Source of the DNA: an uncultured Akkermansia sp.
GTDB taxonomy: Bacteria > Verrucomicrobiota > Verrucomicrobiia > Verrucomicrobiales > Akkermansiaceae
Direction: 5' to 3'
DNA length: 41,736 nt
Assembly: GCA_947629715.1 (NCBI GenBank)
Contig: CANRET010000012.1
Span: 1 to 41,736, forward strand
Made by a program: the position numbers and the translations under genes. This document shows, one piece after another, positions 24,038 through 33,266 of the stretch (the stretch's first letter is position 1; every line of letters begins with the position of its first letter). The notes beneath the pieces are model-generated. The model was not told the DNA's origin and did no database searches. It worked only from the letters and a program-made list of their open reading frames with translations.

Positions 24038-25699
24038 ATGAAAAATAGCAGAAAAGATGAAGACAATTCCATCGAATGGAAACCGGTGGGGGAATGGGGA
24101 GATATGTTGCCGCCCTCATACGAAAAGACGAGGCAGCTGGTGCAAAGCATTTGGAAAGGTCAAGCCACGGTCGAATCGGTGGATTCACTGCTCCAAGATG
24201 GAGCGGAGATAGAAGAAGACGTCTTCTTCTACAAAATCGGTTCGGACGGAGAAAGAATCCGCCTGGGAGGAAACGCCCTCATCGCAGCTGCCATGCGAGG
24301 AGACGCGAATATGGTTCGTCACCTGCTCTCCCTTGGCGCCGACCCCAATTCAAAAACGCGATTGGACTATTACACACCGCTCTCCGCTGCAGCCGGCAGC
24401 AAGGACATGGAGACGCTGAGGTTGCTGCTGGAGGCGGGTGCAAAAACGACCCGCAATGGCGCATCGCCGCTGGTGGAAGCCGCGAAAGTCGGTTGGCAGG
24501 AGGGTGTGCAGTGTCTGTTGGAGAGTGGGGCCGACGCGAACGAGGAGGGGCTGTGGAAGACGGATCCCTCGTCGCCGGAGGAGGAAGTATTACCCCTCAT
24601 CTGCGCTGTCCATAGCGGGAACATCGCGGTGGTGGATCAGCTGCTCGATGCCGGAGCACAACTTGACCCGGAAGAGGACGAGTCCATGGACTCTGCGCTT
24701 ACACAAGCCGTCCGGGATGGAAACCGCGAGATGGTAACCCACTTGCTGGAGCGGGGAGCGTCTCTTGAGGAGAGTCACACCTGGTGGAATCCTCCACTCG
24801 CGGAAGCCATTAAATGCCAAGATGCCGCGATGGTACGCTTGCTGCTGGAGTCCGGCGCGAGCGTAGAGAAGTATTTCACCGAACCATTTGCCGATTTCAG
24901 AACCACGCCACTCTGTGTTGCCGCGATGAACGAAGCGGAGGAAGTGGTTCGCACACTGATTGCCGCCGGAGCGCAGGTGAACGACCCCACGCCCCGTCAC
25001 ACTCCCTTGGAAATTGCCGCTTCAGAGGGAGATGTGAACATGGTGCGTCTCCTTCATGAATTGGGGGCGGATGTGAATGCTCCTTTACCCGAGGATTTCC
25101 CTCCCGGCTACACGGTCCTGATGGGGGCGGCTACAAGTGGTGTTCCCGAGGTCGTGAAACTGCTGCTGGATGCCGGGGCGGATGTCAATGCCCATCTCAA
25201 AGACCGATTTAACGCTCTTGAGATGGCGCCCTCGTACGGTCATTTGGGTATCGCGCGGCTGTTGATTGAGGCGGGAGCGGAGCCGCGTCCGGCTGACACA
25301 GAGTATTCCCCGCTTCGGGCAGCTGCGCGCGCTCAACATTTCCACCCCGAACTCCTGCGCCTCCTGCTCACCTATTACCCGGATGTGCGCACGGCTCCCC
25401 ATGTCCACAACGCCTTAGTGGGATCCGTCGATGATCGCCTTACCGATGCGACCGAAATTCTCCTCGCTGCCGGGGCGGATCCGAATGCCGTCGGTGAATC
25501 ATATTATGATGGAGAGGGACTCATCACCCCTCTCATGGCTGCTATTTCCAACGACAGTCTGCCGGTCATCCGACGGCTTCTTGCCGCCGGGGCAGACCCC
25601 AACAAGGCGGTCAATGGTAAGAATGCTCTGGATTACGCTTTATCAGACAATCCCAAACCGTGCGTGGTGCGCCTTCTCCGCATCGCCGGCGCTCATTAG
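24038..25699 (+). CDS. Ankyrin-repeat protein
   Basis: This 553-residue protein is built almost wholly of ankyrin repeats. About 14 units are visible from residue ~75 on, for example NALIAAAMRGDANMVRHLLS, TPLEIAASEGDVNMVRLLHE and TPLMAAISNDSLPVIRRLLA, most ending GADxN or GAxxx. Several units are longer or degenerate (the one near 25330-25400 ends LLLTYYPDV). Ankyrin stacks bind other proteins; the partner is unknown. There is no signal peptide or membrane segment, so it should be cytoplasmic. The frame is open back to 23888, but that part overlaps the transposase remnant, so the ATG at 24038 (MKNSRKDED) is preferred; it has no Shine-Dalgarno. It stands alone between the island and the convergent housekeeping operon. 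It may be an accessory gene of the island. Confidence 0.88.
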   Translation: MKNSRKDEDNSIEWKPVGEWGDMLPPSYEKTRQLVQSIWKGQATVESVDSLLQDGAEIEEDVFFYKIGSDGERIRLGGNALIAAAMRGDANMVRHLLSLGADPNSKTRLDYYTPLSAAAGSKDMETLRLLLEAGAKTTRNGASPLVEAAKVGWQEGVQCLLESGADANEEGLWKTDPSSPEEEVLPLICAVHSGNIAVVDQLLDAGAQLDPEEDESMDSALTQAVRDGNREMVTHLLERGASLEESHTWWNPPLAEAIKCQDAAMVRLLLESGASVEKYFTEPFADFRTTPLCVAAMNEAEEVVRTLIAAGAQVNDPTPRHTPLEIAASEGDVNMVRLLHELGADVNAPLPEDFPPGYTVLMGAATSGVPEVVKLLLDAGADVNAHLKDRFNALEMAPSYGHLGIARLLIEAGAEPRPADTEYSPLRAAARAQHFHPELLRLLLTYYPDVRTAPHVHNALVGSVDDRLTDATEILLAAGADPNAVGESYYDGEGLITPLMAAISNDSLPVIRRLLAAGADPNKAVNGKNALDYALSDNPKPCVVRLLRIAGAH

Positions 25700-25775
25700 T
25701 TTTCCTCCAGCAGGAAGCACGGCACTCGTCTTCTGAAGAAAACATCAAAGCATTCGAAAGCGTGCGTTCTTTTTG

Positions 25776-26630
25776 CTACTCGGGGCACTGAGTGGAGAGG
25801 CAGGTTTTCCTTTTGTTCAGCCATGCCCATGTCAAATAGATCGGGCAGCAGAGGGTGAGCTGGAACATCGTATCCGGAAAACTGAGCAGGATGGGCGCAG
25901 ACATGGGGACAAGACGCAAGGTCGAGGAAAATGCACACACGATGCTCGTTGGACAAATCAGGCATTTTGCGATGCCGTGCGCCTCGTTATCACCTGAGCA
26001 GGCAAGTGTCCAAAGGAGGAAGAGCAAGGAGTTGTTACAGCAGCCCCACATGAGTAAGCCGAGGAGTATGATTAGCGCAGGCACACCGTTGATTTTCCCC
26101 AAGGTCACAGCTGCGAAGAGCATCAGGAGTATACTACCGATGGACAGGAATTCGATCACGATGAAAATGGCGCAGCTGCGTGCCGTTCGATTGGGAAAAA
26201 GCGCATGGAGGAGAGGTGTACGTTGTTGGGAGGCGCGGCGTTTGCGCCGTGCCGCAGTAAAATTGAGGATGGCGGCTGTTAAAACACTCAGCCATGAGAA
26301 AACGAGGGTGAGCAGTCCGCCTTTTATCACGTATGACATGAGGATAAGGCTGGTGTCTTCCCCGGAATCGTGACTTTGAAAAGCTCCATCTCGCACCGCT
26401 GCAGAACCCAGGCAGGCGTCGAATGATAACCCAAGAATCACCCCCACAAACAAGCACCATCCTGTCCGTCTGCACACGCAAGATTGGGAGTGCAGCAGCT
26501 TACGTGGTACGAGCATGGCAAACTCTGCAATGCAGATGAAGACCAGCGTGAGGACATGGAAGCGGAAAGCGATCAGGCCGATGACCGGGAAGAGCAAGAG
26601 CGCGAGGTTGCTGACGCGGCGGGCATTCAT
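25776..26630 (-). CDS. Hypothetical multi-pass membrane protein
   Basis: I do not recognise the family of this 284-residue protein. It is strongly hydrophobic with about six or seven predicted membrane segments, such as LALLLFPVIGLIAFRF, TGWCLFVGVILGLSF, IKGGLLTLVFSWLSVLTAA, SCAIFIVIEFLSIGSILLML and VPALIILLGLLMW. A basic loop (ARRKRRASQQR, about 128-138) should face the cytoplasm. The frame starts with ATG at 26630, 35 bp downstream of mutL and on the same strand, so it is probably the last gene of that run. Overlapping plus-strand frames have no protein-like pattern. Confidence 0.65.
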   Translation of the reverse strand: MNARRVSNLALLLFPVIGLIAFRFHVLTLVFICIAEFAMLVPRKLLHSQSCVCRRTGWCLFVGVILGLSFDACLGSAAVRDGAFQSHDSGEDTSLILMSYVIKGGLLTLVFSWLSVLTAAILNFTAARRKRRASQQRTPLLHALFPNRTARSCAIFIVIEFLSIGSILLMLFAAVTLGKINGVPALIILLGLLMWGCCNNSLLFLLWTLACSGDNEAHGIAKCLICPTSIVCAFSSTLRLVPMSAPILLSFPDTMFQLTLCCPIYLTWAWLNKRKTCLSTQCPE

Positions 26631-26665
26631 TGTTTCGGGTGTACGCTGCGGGGCAAAAAAGCTTG

Positions 26666-28534
26666 CTACTGCGCTTGGAAACGACGCTGAATTTCGCTGA
26701 AGGAGAACGGAATCATTGTGGGCTTGCCGCGCGGGGTGCAGTAGGGAATTTCACAGTGCAGCAAGTCGCGCATCAGGGAGAGAGGCTCCCTCAGCCAGCC
26801 GCTCAGTTCTTCTTTGCGCACGTATTGCTGCGCAAGACGAATCGCAAAAAGCTCGTAGGGATCTCGGTGGCGTTTGACTCGCGTTTCTCCCGCGCTGAAA
26901 GAGTTGATGAGTTCTTCAGTGAAGTTTTCAACCTCGCTGAGCTTTAAAAATATGGGGATGGCTTCTACTCGGAGCGTCTTTTTCCCGAACAATGACACCC
27001 GGAACCCGGCTTGGTTGAAAAGAGGATGCAGCTCTGCCACCAGTCCCATGTCTCGCGCATCAAGCTCCAGCAGCGCAGGAGCCAGCAGCTGTTGCGAAGG
27101 GATGGCGCGCTTGTTGGCCTCGACAAGGCGTTCAAATAGGATCCGTTCCCTGGCCGCTCGGACGGAAAGCATCACCAATCCTTCTGCATTTTCAAAGAGC
27201 ACATATTGCTTGTGGATGATGCCCAGGACGCGGAAGTCAGAGCCCGGCGAGGACTCAGTCTCCTCCGTCGATTTTTCGGGAAGGGAGAGTTCTGTCTGCA
27301 TCGGCTCCGGACTGAGACGCAGGTTGTGCGTAGGAGAGGGAGGAGGGGGCAGATTGTGCTGTTCCGGGGATTTTGCCGTTTCTGCCAGGCGCGGGAAAGG
27401 CTGTGTATTCGTGCGGATCGGAGCAGGGGGAGGCAGGGGTGTCTCGACCGGCCGCTCTTGATCTCCTCTTTGCGGTTCAGGGGGGGCCGAGGCAGGTTGG
27501 GCTTCTCGCTCTCCGGGTTGCAGTCCGCGCGCATATTCCGCCAGTGTGGCCGCCACGGCATCAATGACTGCGGCGTTGATTTCCGCAGGTCTGCGAAAGC
27601 GAACCTCCCGTTTGGCCGGATGCACATTGACATCGACCAGAGCCGGCTCCACGTCCAGATAGATGTAGTATCCCGGGTGCACTCCCGTCGGAAATCCGCC
27701 GTAGCCATCGCGTACAGCTCGCGTCACCAATTTGTCCTCGATGGCGCGCCCGTTGAGAAACACATACTGCTCGCGGCGATTGCGACGAGCGTTTGTGAGG
27801 GGTGTCAGAAAGCCCTCCACATGCACGCCGACCCCGGTCGTGGGACGTATGCGCAGCAAGTCTGCGGCGGCGGTGTGCGAGCCGAGTTCAGCGATGCGCT
27901 GACGCAAGTCATGAGTGGCCGCTACATCAAGGATCATTTCCCCGTCGCGTACCATGGTGAAGCGTATATGCGGGCAGGCCAGGGCGTGCAGACGCAGCTG
28001 CTGTTCAGCGTGACCCGCCTCAGTTTCTGCGCTTTTCAGAAACTTTCGGCGTACGGGCGTGTTGTAAAAAAGTTCGCGCACCTCGACGCAAGTGCCCGGC
28101 GGACAACCTGCGGCGCGGATTTCCTCTTCCTGGCCTCCGTGACAAACGATTTGAGAACCCTCTACATCTTGCCCGCGACGCGTGGTGATATTCACGTGCG
28201 CCACGGATGCGATGCTGGGCAGAGCTTCTCCACGGAAGCCGAGTTGACGTATGTCGTAGAGATCCTCATAGGTGGTGAGCTTGCTGGTGGCGTGGCGTTG
28301 CAGACAGAGAGCCAAGTCTTGCCGACTCATTCCTTTTCCGTCATCGCTCACCTTGATGCAGGCGATGCCGCCGCGCGAGATTTCGACTCGAATGACGTGC
28401 GCACCGGCGTCAATGCTGTTCTCAACAAGTTCTTTGATAACCGATGCAGGCCTTTCCACCACCTCCCCGGCAGCCACCTGGCTGGCGAGCACATCATCCA
28501 TCCGGTGGATTGTCTGGCTCCTTTCGTCTTCCAT
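26666..28534 (-). CDS. mutL: DNA mismatch repair protein MutL
   Basis: This 622-residue protein is the GHKL ATPase that links MutS mismatch recognition to strand removal. The N-terminal domain is clear: VLASQVAAGEVVERPASVIK (15-34), ELVENSIDAGA (35-45, Mg/ATP-binding Glu and Asn), DDGKGM (64-69) and LGFRGEALPSI (98-108). A proline-rich linker spans about residues 345-430. The C-terminal dimerisation domain lacks the DQHAxxE nuclease motif: the equivalent place reads SVRAARERILFE (about 452). The late CPHGRP motif reads CTPRGKP. It is thus probably a MutL without endonuclease activity. The start was set at MEDERSQ (28534), one base after the glgB stop, rather than at 28633 inside glgB. Tight spacing implies cotranscription with glgB. 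Confidence 0.95.
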   Translation of the reverse strand: MEDERSQTIHRMDDVLASQVAAGEVVERPASVIKELVENSIDAGAHVIRVEISRGGIACIKVSDDGKGMSRQDLALCLQRHATSKLTTYEDLYDIRQLGFRGEALPSIASVAHVNITTRRGQDVEGSQIVCHGGQEEEIRAAGCPPGTCVEVRELFYNTPVRRKFLKSAETEAGHAEQQLRLHALACPHIRFTMVRDGEMILDVAATHDLRQRIAELGSHTAAADLLRIRPTTGVGVHVEGFLTPLTNARRNRREQYVFLNGRAIEDKLVTRAVRDGYGGFPTGVHPGYYIYLDVEPALVDVNVHPAKREVRFRRPAEINAAVIDAVAATLAEYARGLQPGEREAQPASAPPEPQRGDQERPVETPLPPPAPIRTNTQPFPRLAETAKSPEQHNLPPPPSPTHNLRLSPEPMQTELSLPEKSTEETESSPGSDFRVLGIIHKQYVLFENAEGLVMLSVRAARERILFERLVEANKRAIPSQQLLAPALLELDARDMGLVAELHPLFNQAGFRVSLFGKKTLRVEAIPIFLKLSEVENFTEELINSFSAGETRVKRHRDPYELFAIRLAQQYVRKEELSGWLREPLSLMRDLLHCEIPYCTPRGKPTMIPFSFSEIQRRFQAQ

Positions 28535-28535
28535 C

Positions 28536-30569
28536 TTACATCGGGGGCAAATGGCATGGTCTCGATTGCGATACGCGGCGCAGCACGATAGCTGTGCGTG
28601 GCAACAGGTAAACTGAAATGCACCCATCCTCATCCGTCACGTGATGCACTGCGGCATCCTGCCGTCCGAACCCGCCGAACTCGGCAGCATCGCTGTCCAG
28701 CGCCACTTCCCACTCGCCGGCTTCCGGGGCGGGCAAGCGGTAGTTCGACAAGGCCTGCTCTCCGCCCCAGGCGAACACAAAAATCAGGCCCCCGCGCTCA
28801 AAGGCCATCACGTGATTCATCTCATCCATATTGAGCGGGCGGGCAGGGGCGCTGCCCAGCCATTCCGTCTCTTTGGCGAGTCGCAGCATCGCCGCGTCAA
28901 AGGCATTCAGGAAGCGGTAGCGTAACAGTGGGCTGTCCACCAAGCTCCATTGGCGGCGGCAGTACTGGTAAGAGTAACCGTTGCCGTCGCGGGGAAAATC
29001 GATCCACTCCGGATGCCCGAACTCATTGCCCATGAAGTTGAGCCATCCTTCTCCACCCGCAGCCAGGGTCACCAGGCGGATCATCTTGTGCAGCGCGATC
29101 CCTCGGTCGATGATGAGGCTCGGCTTGTCGCACGCCATGTGGGTGTACATCTCCGCATCCATGAGGCGGAAAGCAATGGTTTTGTCGCCGACCAGCGCCT
29201 GATCGTGACTCTCCGCGTAGGCGATATTAGGCTCGCCGTAGCGGCGGTTGATCAGGGTGTACCACATGTCGCCCATGCTCCATTCTTCGTCCTTTTTCTC
29301 TTTGATAAGCTTGATCCAATAGTCCGGCAACCCCATCGCCAGTCGGTGAGTAAAGCCCAGCCCCCCTTCGTCCACCGGTCTGCACATGCCCGGCATCCCG
29401 CTCATATCCTCCGCCACGATGATGGCGCCGGGGCGCACTCGTTGGATGAGTGTGGTGGCGAGTTGCAGGTAGGTGATGGCATCGCCGTTCACTTGGTCGT
29501 CGTAGTAGCGCCCCAGATTGTTGAAGGCTTCGTGTCCGTGGTGCAGGTAGAGCATGCTGGTCACTCCGTCGAAACGGAAACCGTCGAAACGAAATTCCTC
29601 CAACCACCACCTCAGGTTGCTGAGCAGAAAAATTTGCACTTCTTCGCGTCCATAGTCAAAGAGGCAGCTGTCCCAATCCGGATGTGTGGCATCCCGCTTC
29701 CCTGCGTGAAAATACTGTCCGCCCGAACCGTCGAAATTGTTGAGTCCCTCGGCCATGTTCTTCACCGCGTGGGAATGCACGACATCCAGCAGGACTGCCA
29801 GTCCCAGCCCGTGCGCGGTGTCAATGAGCCGCTTGAGTTCGTCCGGCGTGCCGAACCTGCTGCTCGGCGCAAAGAATGAGGAGACGTGGTAGCCGAAGGA
29901 GCCGTAGTAGGGGTGCTCCTGCACAGCCATGAGCTGGACGGTATTGTAGCCAAGCGCCGCTATGCGCGGCAGCACGTTGTCAGTGAATTCGGCGTAGCTG
30001 TGCAGCTTCGGTTCTTCTCCGGCCATGCCCACGTGCGCTTCGTAGATGATCGGCTCGCGCACGCGCGCGGGGGTCCAGCGCTTGTTTTTCCATCGGTAAG
30101 GCTTTGGCGGATCCCACACAACGCCCGAATAGTCGAAAGTCTGAGGGTCCTGGCGCGTGTAGCGAATCCAGGCGGGAATGCGGTCGTGGCGCTGCATATC
30201 CGCTCCCAGCACATGCACTTTCACGCGATCATCGTGGTGCAGGGCATTGGCGGGAAGCCGTACGCTCCACATGCCGGCGGCATCGGGTTGCAGCGGGGTG
30301 GCTTCGCGGTTCCACCCGTTGAAGTCGCCGATGAGCCAGAGCCCGCGCGCGCCCGGCGCCCATTCGCGATACGTCCATTCCCCGGTGTCTGCATCCCGCA
30401 CAATTCCCATGCGTTCGTAGCCTCGCGCCGCCTCCTCCAAGCTTCCGAACTTGCGGGCAAGCTCCTCCATCCGGCCGTCATAGAGCTTCAGGCGCATCTT
30501 GATGACGTGCTCATAGGGCGCCAGCCAGCTGTCAGCCAGGACGATTCCGGGTATCGGAGGCCTTCTCAT
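28536..30569 (-). CDS. glgB: 1,4-alpha-glucan branching enzyme, eukaryote-type (GH13_8-like)
   Basis: This 677-residue enzyme would transfer alpha-1,4 glucan chains to form alpha-1,6 branches in glycogen. A CBM48-like N-terminal region (YREWAPGARGLWLIGDFNGW, about 67-86) leads into the GH13 barrel. LLDVVHSHAVKNM is region I and FRFDGVTSMLYLHHG (about 331) carries the Asp nucleophile. IIVAEDMSGMPG (about 382) has the general acid Glu, and AYAESHDQALVGDKT (about 452) has the transition-state Asp. Motifs such as YYGSFGYHVSSFFAPSSRFG match the GBE1 branch found in eukaryotes and some bacteria rather than the E. coli type. The gene starts 30 bp after clpC and ends 1 bp before mutL. No other glycogen gene is in the window. 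Confidence 0.94.
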   Translation of the reverse strand: MRRPPIPGIVLADSWLAPYEHVIKMRLKLYDGRMEELARKFGSLEEAARGYERMGIVRDADTGEWTYREWAPGARGLWLIGDFNGWNREATPLQPDAAGMWSVRLPANALHHDDRVKVHVLGADMQRHDRIPAWIRYTRQDPQTFDYSGVVWDPPKPYRWKNKRWTPARVREPIIYEAHVGMAGEEPKLHSYAEFTDNVLPRIAALGYNTVQLMAVQEHPYYGSFGYHVSSFFAPSSRFGTPDELKRLIDTAHGLGLAVLLDVVHSHAVKNMAEGLNNFDGSGGQYFHAGKRDATHPDWDSCLFDYGREEVQIFLLSNLRWWLEEFRFDGFRFDGVTSMLYLHHGHEAFNNLGRYYDDQVNGDAITYLQLATTLIQRVRPGAIIVAEDMSGMPGMCRPVDEGGLGFTHRLAMGLPDYWIKLIKEKKDEEWSMGDMWYTLINRRYGEPNIAYAESHDQALVGDKTIAFRLMDAEMYTHMACDKPSLIIDRGIALHKMIRLVTLAAGGEGWLNFMGNEFGHPEWIDFPRDGNGYSYQYCRRQWSLVDSPLLRYRFLNAFDAAMLRLAKETEWLGSAPARPLNMDEMNHVMAFERGGLIFVFAWGGEQALSNYRLPAPEAGEWEVALDSDAAEFGGFGRQDAAVHHVTDEDGCISVYLLPRTAIVLRRVSQSRPCHLPPM

Positions 30570-30599
30570 GCTCTCATTGTACGCTATATCCGTCGAATT

Positions 30600-33260
30600 T
30601 CAATCCTTTTTGCGGCGGAGGCTCGGCTTTGCTTCGCTTTGCGTTTTTCGCGGGCTGCGGCGTGCGGGTGTTTTTCGAGAGGATTGGCTATGAGTCTGTT
30701 CTGACTTTGCCTTGCTGCGAAGTCTGCCTGCCATGCGGAAGGTGATGGAGGAACTCTGTTCATCCTTTCGCTCTGCTTTCGAACTCTGCCCGGGAAGCAA
30801 TTCCCCGCGCAACATCGCTTCGGCTATCGGATCTTCAAGCAGTGTCTCGATTGCCCTCCGTATCGGTCGCGCTCCGTACTGCACGTCGCTTCCCCGGTCC
30901 ACAATCATCCGGATGACCTCCGGCGAGAGGGTGAGTCGTATCTGCTTGTCTGCGAGGCGTTGGATGAGCTTATCCGTCTCCAACTTCACGATGCGTTGCA
31001 GATCGGTCGGCGTGAGGCGGCGGAAAACGATGAGATCATCGAAGCGGTTAATGAATTCCGGTCGGAACTGCTTCTTGGCTGCATCGTAGATGCGTTCCTT
31101 CATCACCTCGTAATTCGCGTCATCGTCCTCGGCAAAGCTGAAGCCCATCTGTCCGCCGGAATTGGCCAGCGACGCTCCCACGTTGGAGGTGAGGATGATG
31201 ATGGTGTTGCAGAAGTTCACCTTGTGCCCCATGGAATCCGTGAGACTCCCGTCTTCCAGGATCTGCAGCAGCAGGTTCATCACGTCCGGATGAGCTTTTT
31301 CTATTTCATCGAAGAGTACGACTGAGTAGGGCCGACGGCGTATCCTTTCGGTGAGCTGACCGCCCTCATCGTGTCCCACGTACCCCGGAGGAGAGCCGAT
31401 GAGGCGGCTCGTGCTGAACTTCTCCATGTACTCGCTCATGTCCACCTGGATGAGCGCGTCACTCGTACCGAACATTAATTCAGCCAAATTTCGCGCCAGA
31501 TAGGTCTTGCCCACGCCGGTAGGTCCCATGAAAAGGAAAGAACCGATGGGGCGCTTCGGGTCTTTGATGTCTGCCCGACTTCTGCGCAAGGCACGCGATA
31601 TGGCGGAACAGGCCTGATCCTGCCCGATCACTCGGTTGCGCAGCTCGTTCTCCATGTTGAGCAGTTTTTCCGCCTCCTTTTCCTCCATGCGGGCGAGCGG
31701 GATGTTCGTCCATTTGGAAACGACATTCATGATATCTTCATCGGTGACGGTCGCGTAGTCGTCCTTCATGTTCTGTTTCCAAGCCGCTACCTTTTCTTTG
31801 AGGTCGCTGTCCAGCGCGTTGATTCGATCGCGCAGGCTGGCCGCCAGCTCAAAGTTCTGCGCTTCCACGGCGCCCACTTTCTCCTGGCGCAGCTCATACA
31901 GCTCTTTCTCCCGCTGCTTGAGGTGCGGCGGTCGCGTCATCATTCCGACGCGCTTGTAGGAGCCGGCTTCATCGATTACATCAATCGCTTTATCCGGCAG
32001 AAAGCGTCCCGTAAGGTAACGGCTGGACAGTTGCACGGCCGTTTCGAGCGCCCCGGGTGTGTAACGCACGTGGTGGTGCTCTTCGTAGCGCGCTTGCAGT
32101 CCCTTGAGGATGAGTATCGCTTCCGCCAGCGAGGGCTCGCCGACAGGCACCTGCTGGAAACGTCGTTCGAAAGCGGCATCCTTCTCCATGTACTTGCGAA
32201 ATTCCTCCAGAGTGGTGGCGCCTATGGCCTGCATCTCGCCGCGAGAAAGGGCGGGTTTGATGATGTTGGAGGCATCCATGCTCCCCTCGGCTGAGCCTGC
32301 GCCGATGAGAGTATGCACCTCGTCCACAAAGAGGATGATGTTGCGCTCACGCAGGATTTCGTCCATCACCGCTTTCAGACGTTCCTCAAATTGTCCCCGG
32401 TATTTCGTGCCTGCCACCATCATCGGCAAATCGAGCGAGATGATTCGCTTGTCGATGAGAAACTCCGGGACATCATGCTTGGCAATGAGTTGCGCAAGAC
32501 CTTCGACGATAGCCGTTTTGCCCACGCCCGCCTCTCCCAGCAGAATCGGGTTGTTTTTTGTGCGCCGGCACAGGATTTGAATGACTCGCTCAATCTCGCG
32601 TTCGCGACCAATCACCGGATCCAGCTCACCCTTCAGTGCGCGTGCCGTCAGATCACGACCGTAGGTGAGCAAGGCCGAACGCTTGCGACCTTGGGGACTG
32701 TTGCCGCTTCCCGTGGTACGGGGATCGGCATTGAACAAGGCGCCGAAGTTGTCTTCTTCCTCCTCCTCTTCTTCCTCTTCTGAGTTTGACTCCCCTTGTT
32801 CGGGGTACTGTTCACTTCCATTTCCTCGTTGAGAAGACTCCTCCATCATTTTGCGAGCCGCTTCATAGCTTGCCCCGGATTGTTCCAGAGCATGGTGCGC
32901 CATCCCGTCCTCGTCTTTCAGTATGGCCAGCAGCAGATGCTCGGTGCCTACGTAGGCGTGATGGAGTTCCTCCGCTTCCTGCCCGGCAATCTCCAGGATG
33001 CGCTTCACACGCTGGGTGTACGGCAGCGACCCGACGTTTGTCACGTTTGCCGTGCCGGGAACGAGGGATTTTTCAATGACATCGATGAGCGCCGGTATGT
33101 TGACGCCGGCATTGTTGAGGATGGGGATGGCAAAGCCCTGCCCAAGTTTGAGCAGACCGAGCAGGATATGTTCGGCGCCGATGTAGTTGTGGTGAAACCT
33201 CAGCGCTTCACGCCTTGCCAAATTGATGACCTGTTGTGCTCGGGGTGTAAAGTTGTTCAT
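30600..33260 (-). CDS. clpC: ATP-dependent Clp protease ATPase subunit ClpC
   Basis: This 886-residue Hsp100 unfoldase feeds proteins to ClpP. It has two Clp_N repeats ([16 protein letters not shown] onward, 4-145), AAA+ domain 1 with [15 protein letters not shown] (about 240), and a UVR motif typical of ClpC ([20 protein letters not shown], about 455-475). AAA+ domain 2 has [15 protein letters not shown] (about 580). QMGFSF should be the hydrophobic-Gly-Phe loop that docks on ClpP. Two additions are unusual: a run of nine or so Glu near residue 160, and a C-terminal tail of about 60 residues rich in Lys, Arg and Ser ending SLRRKKD. In Firmicutes McsA and McsB act as adaptor and arginine kinase for ClpC; both genes lie directly upstream. 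Confidence 0.96.
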   Translation of the reverse strand: MNNFTPRAQQVINLARREALRFHHNYIGAEHILLGLLKLGQGFAIPILNNAGVNIPALIDVIEKSLVPGTANVTNVGSLPYTQRVKRILEIAGQEAEELHHAYVGTEHLLLAILKDEDGMAHHALEQSGASYEAARKMMEESSQRGNGSEQYPEQGESNSEEEEEEEEEDNFGALFNADPRTTGSGNSPQGRKRSALLTYGRDLTARALKGELDPVIGREREIERVIQILCRRTKNNPILLGEAGVGKTAIVEGLAQLIAKHDVPEFLIDKRIISLDLPMMVAGTKYRGQFEERLKAVMDEILRERNIILFVDEVHTLIGAGSAEGSMDASNIIKPALSRGEMQAIGATTLEEFRKYMEKDAAFERRFQQVPVGEPSLAEAILILKGLQARYEEHHHVRYTPGALETAVQLSSRYLTGRFLPDKAIDVIDEAGSYKRVGMMTRPPHLKQREKELYELRQEKVGAVEAQNFELAASLRDRINALDSDLKEKVAAWKQNMKDDYATVTDEDIMNVVSKWTNIPLARMEEKEAEKLLNMENELRNRVIGQDQACSAISRALRRSRADIKDPKRPIGSFLFMGPTGVGKTYLARNLAELMFGTSDALIQVDMSEYMEKFSTSRLIGSPPGYVGHDEGGQLTERIRRRPYSVVLFDEIEKAHPDVMNLLLQILEDGSLTDSMGHKVNFCNTIIILTSNVGASLANSGGQMGFSFAEDDDANYEVMKERIYDAAKKQFRPEFINRFDDLIVFRRLTPTDLQRIVKLETDKLIQRLADKQIRLTLSPEVIRMIVDRGSDVQYGARPIRRAIETLLEDPIAEAMLRGELLPGQSSKAERKDEQSSSITFRMAGRLRSKAKSEQTHSQSSRKTPARRSPRKTQSEAKPSLRRKKD

Positions 33261-33266
33261 ACAGAG

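Noticed and set aside
25855-26373. 172-codon plus-strand frame opposite the membrane protein
   Set aside because: The minus-strand frame has a consistent pattern of membrane helices and good spacing to mutL; the plus frame has neither.
27206-28591. 461-codon open frame on the plus strand
   Set aside because: It lies antisense to mutL, whose motifs are unmistakable, and its residues show no protein family pattern. High GC makes long antisense frames common here.
28950-30704. Two long plus-strand frames opposite glgB
   Set aside because: Shadows of the branching enzyme gene, whose catalytic motifs are complete on the minus strand.
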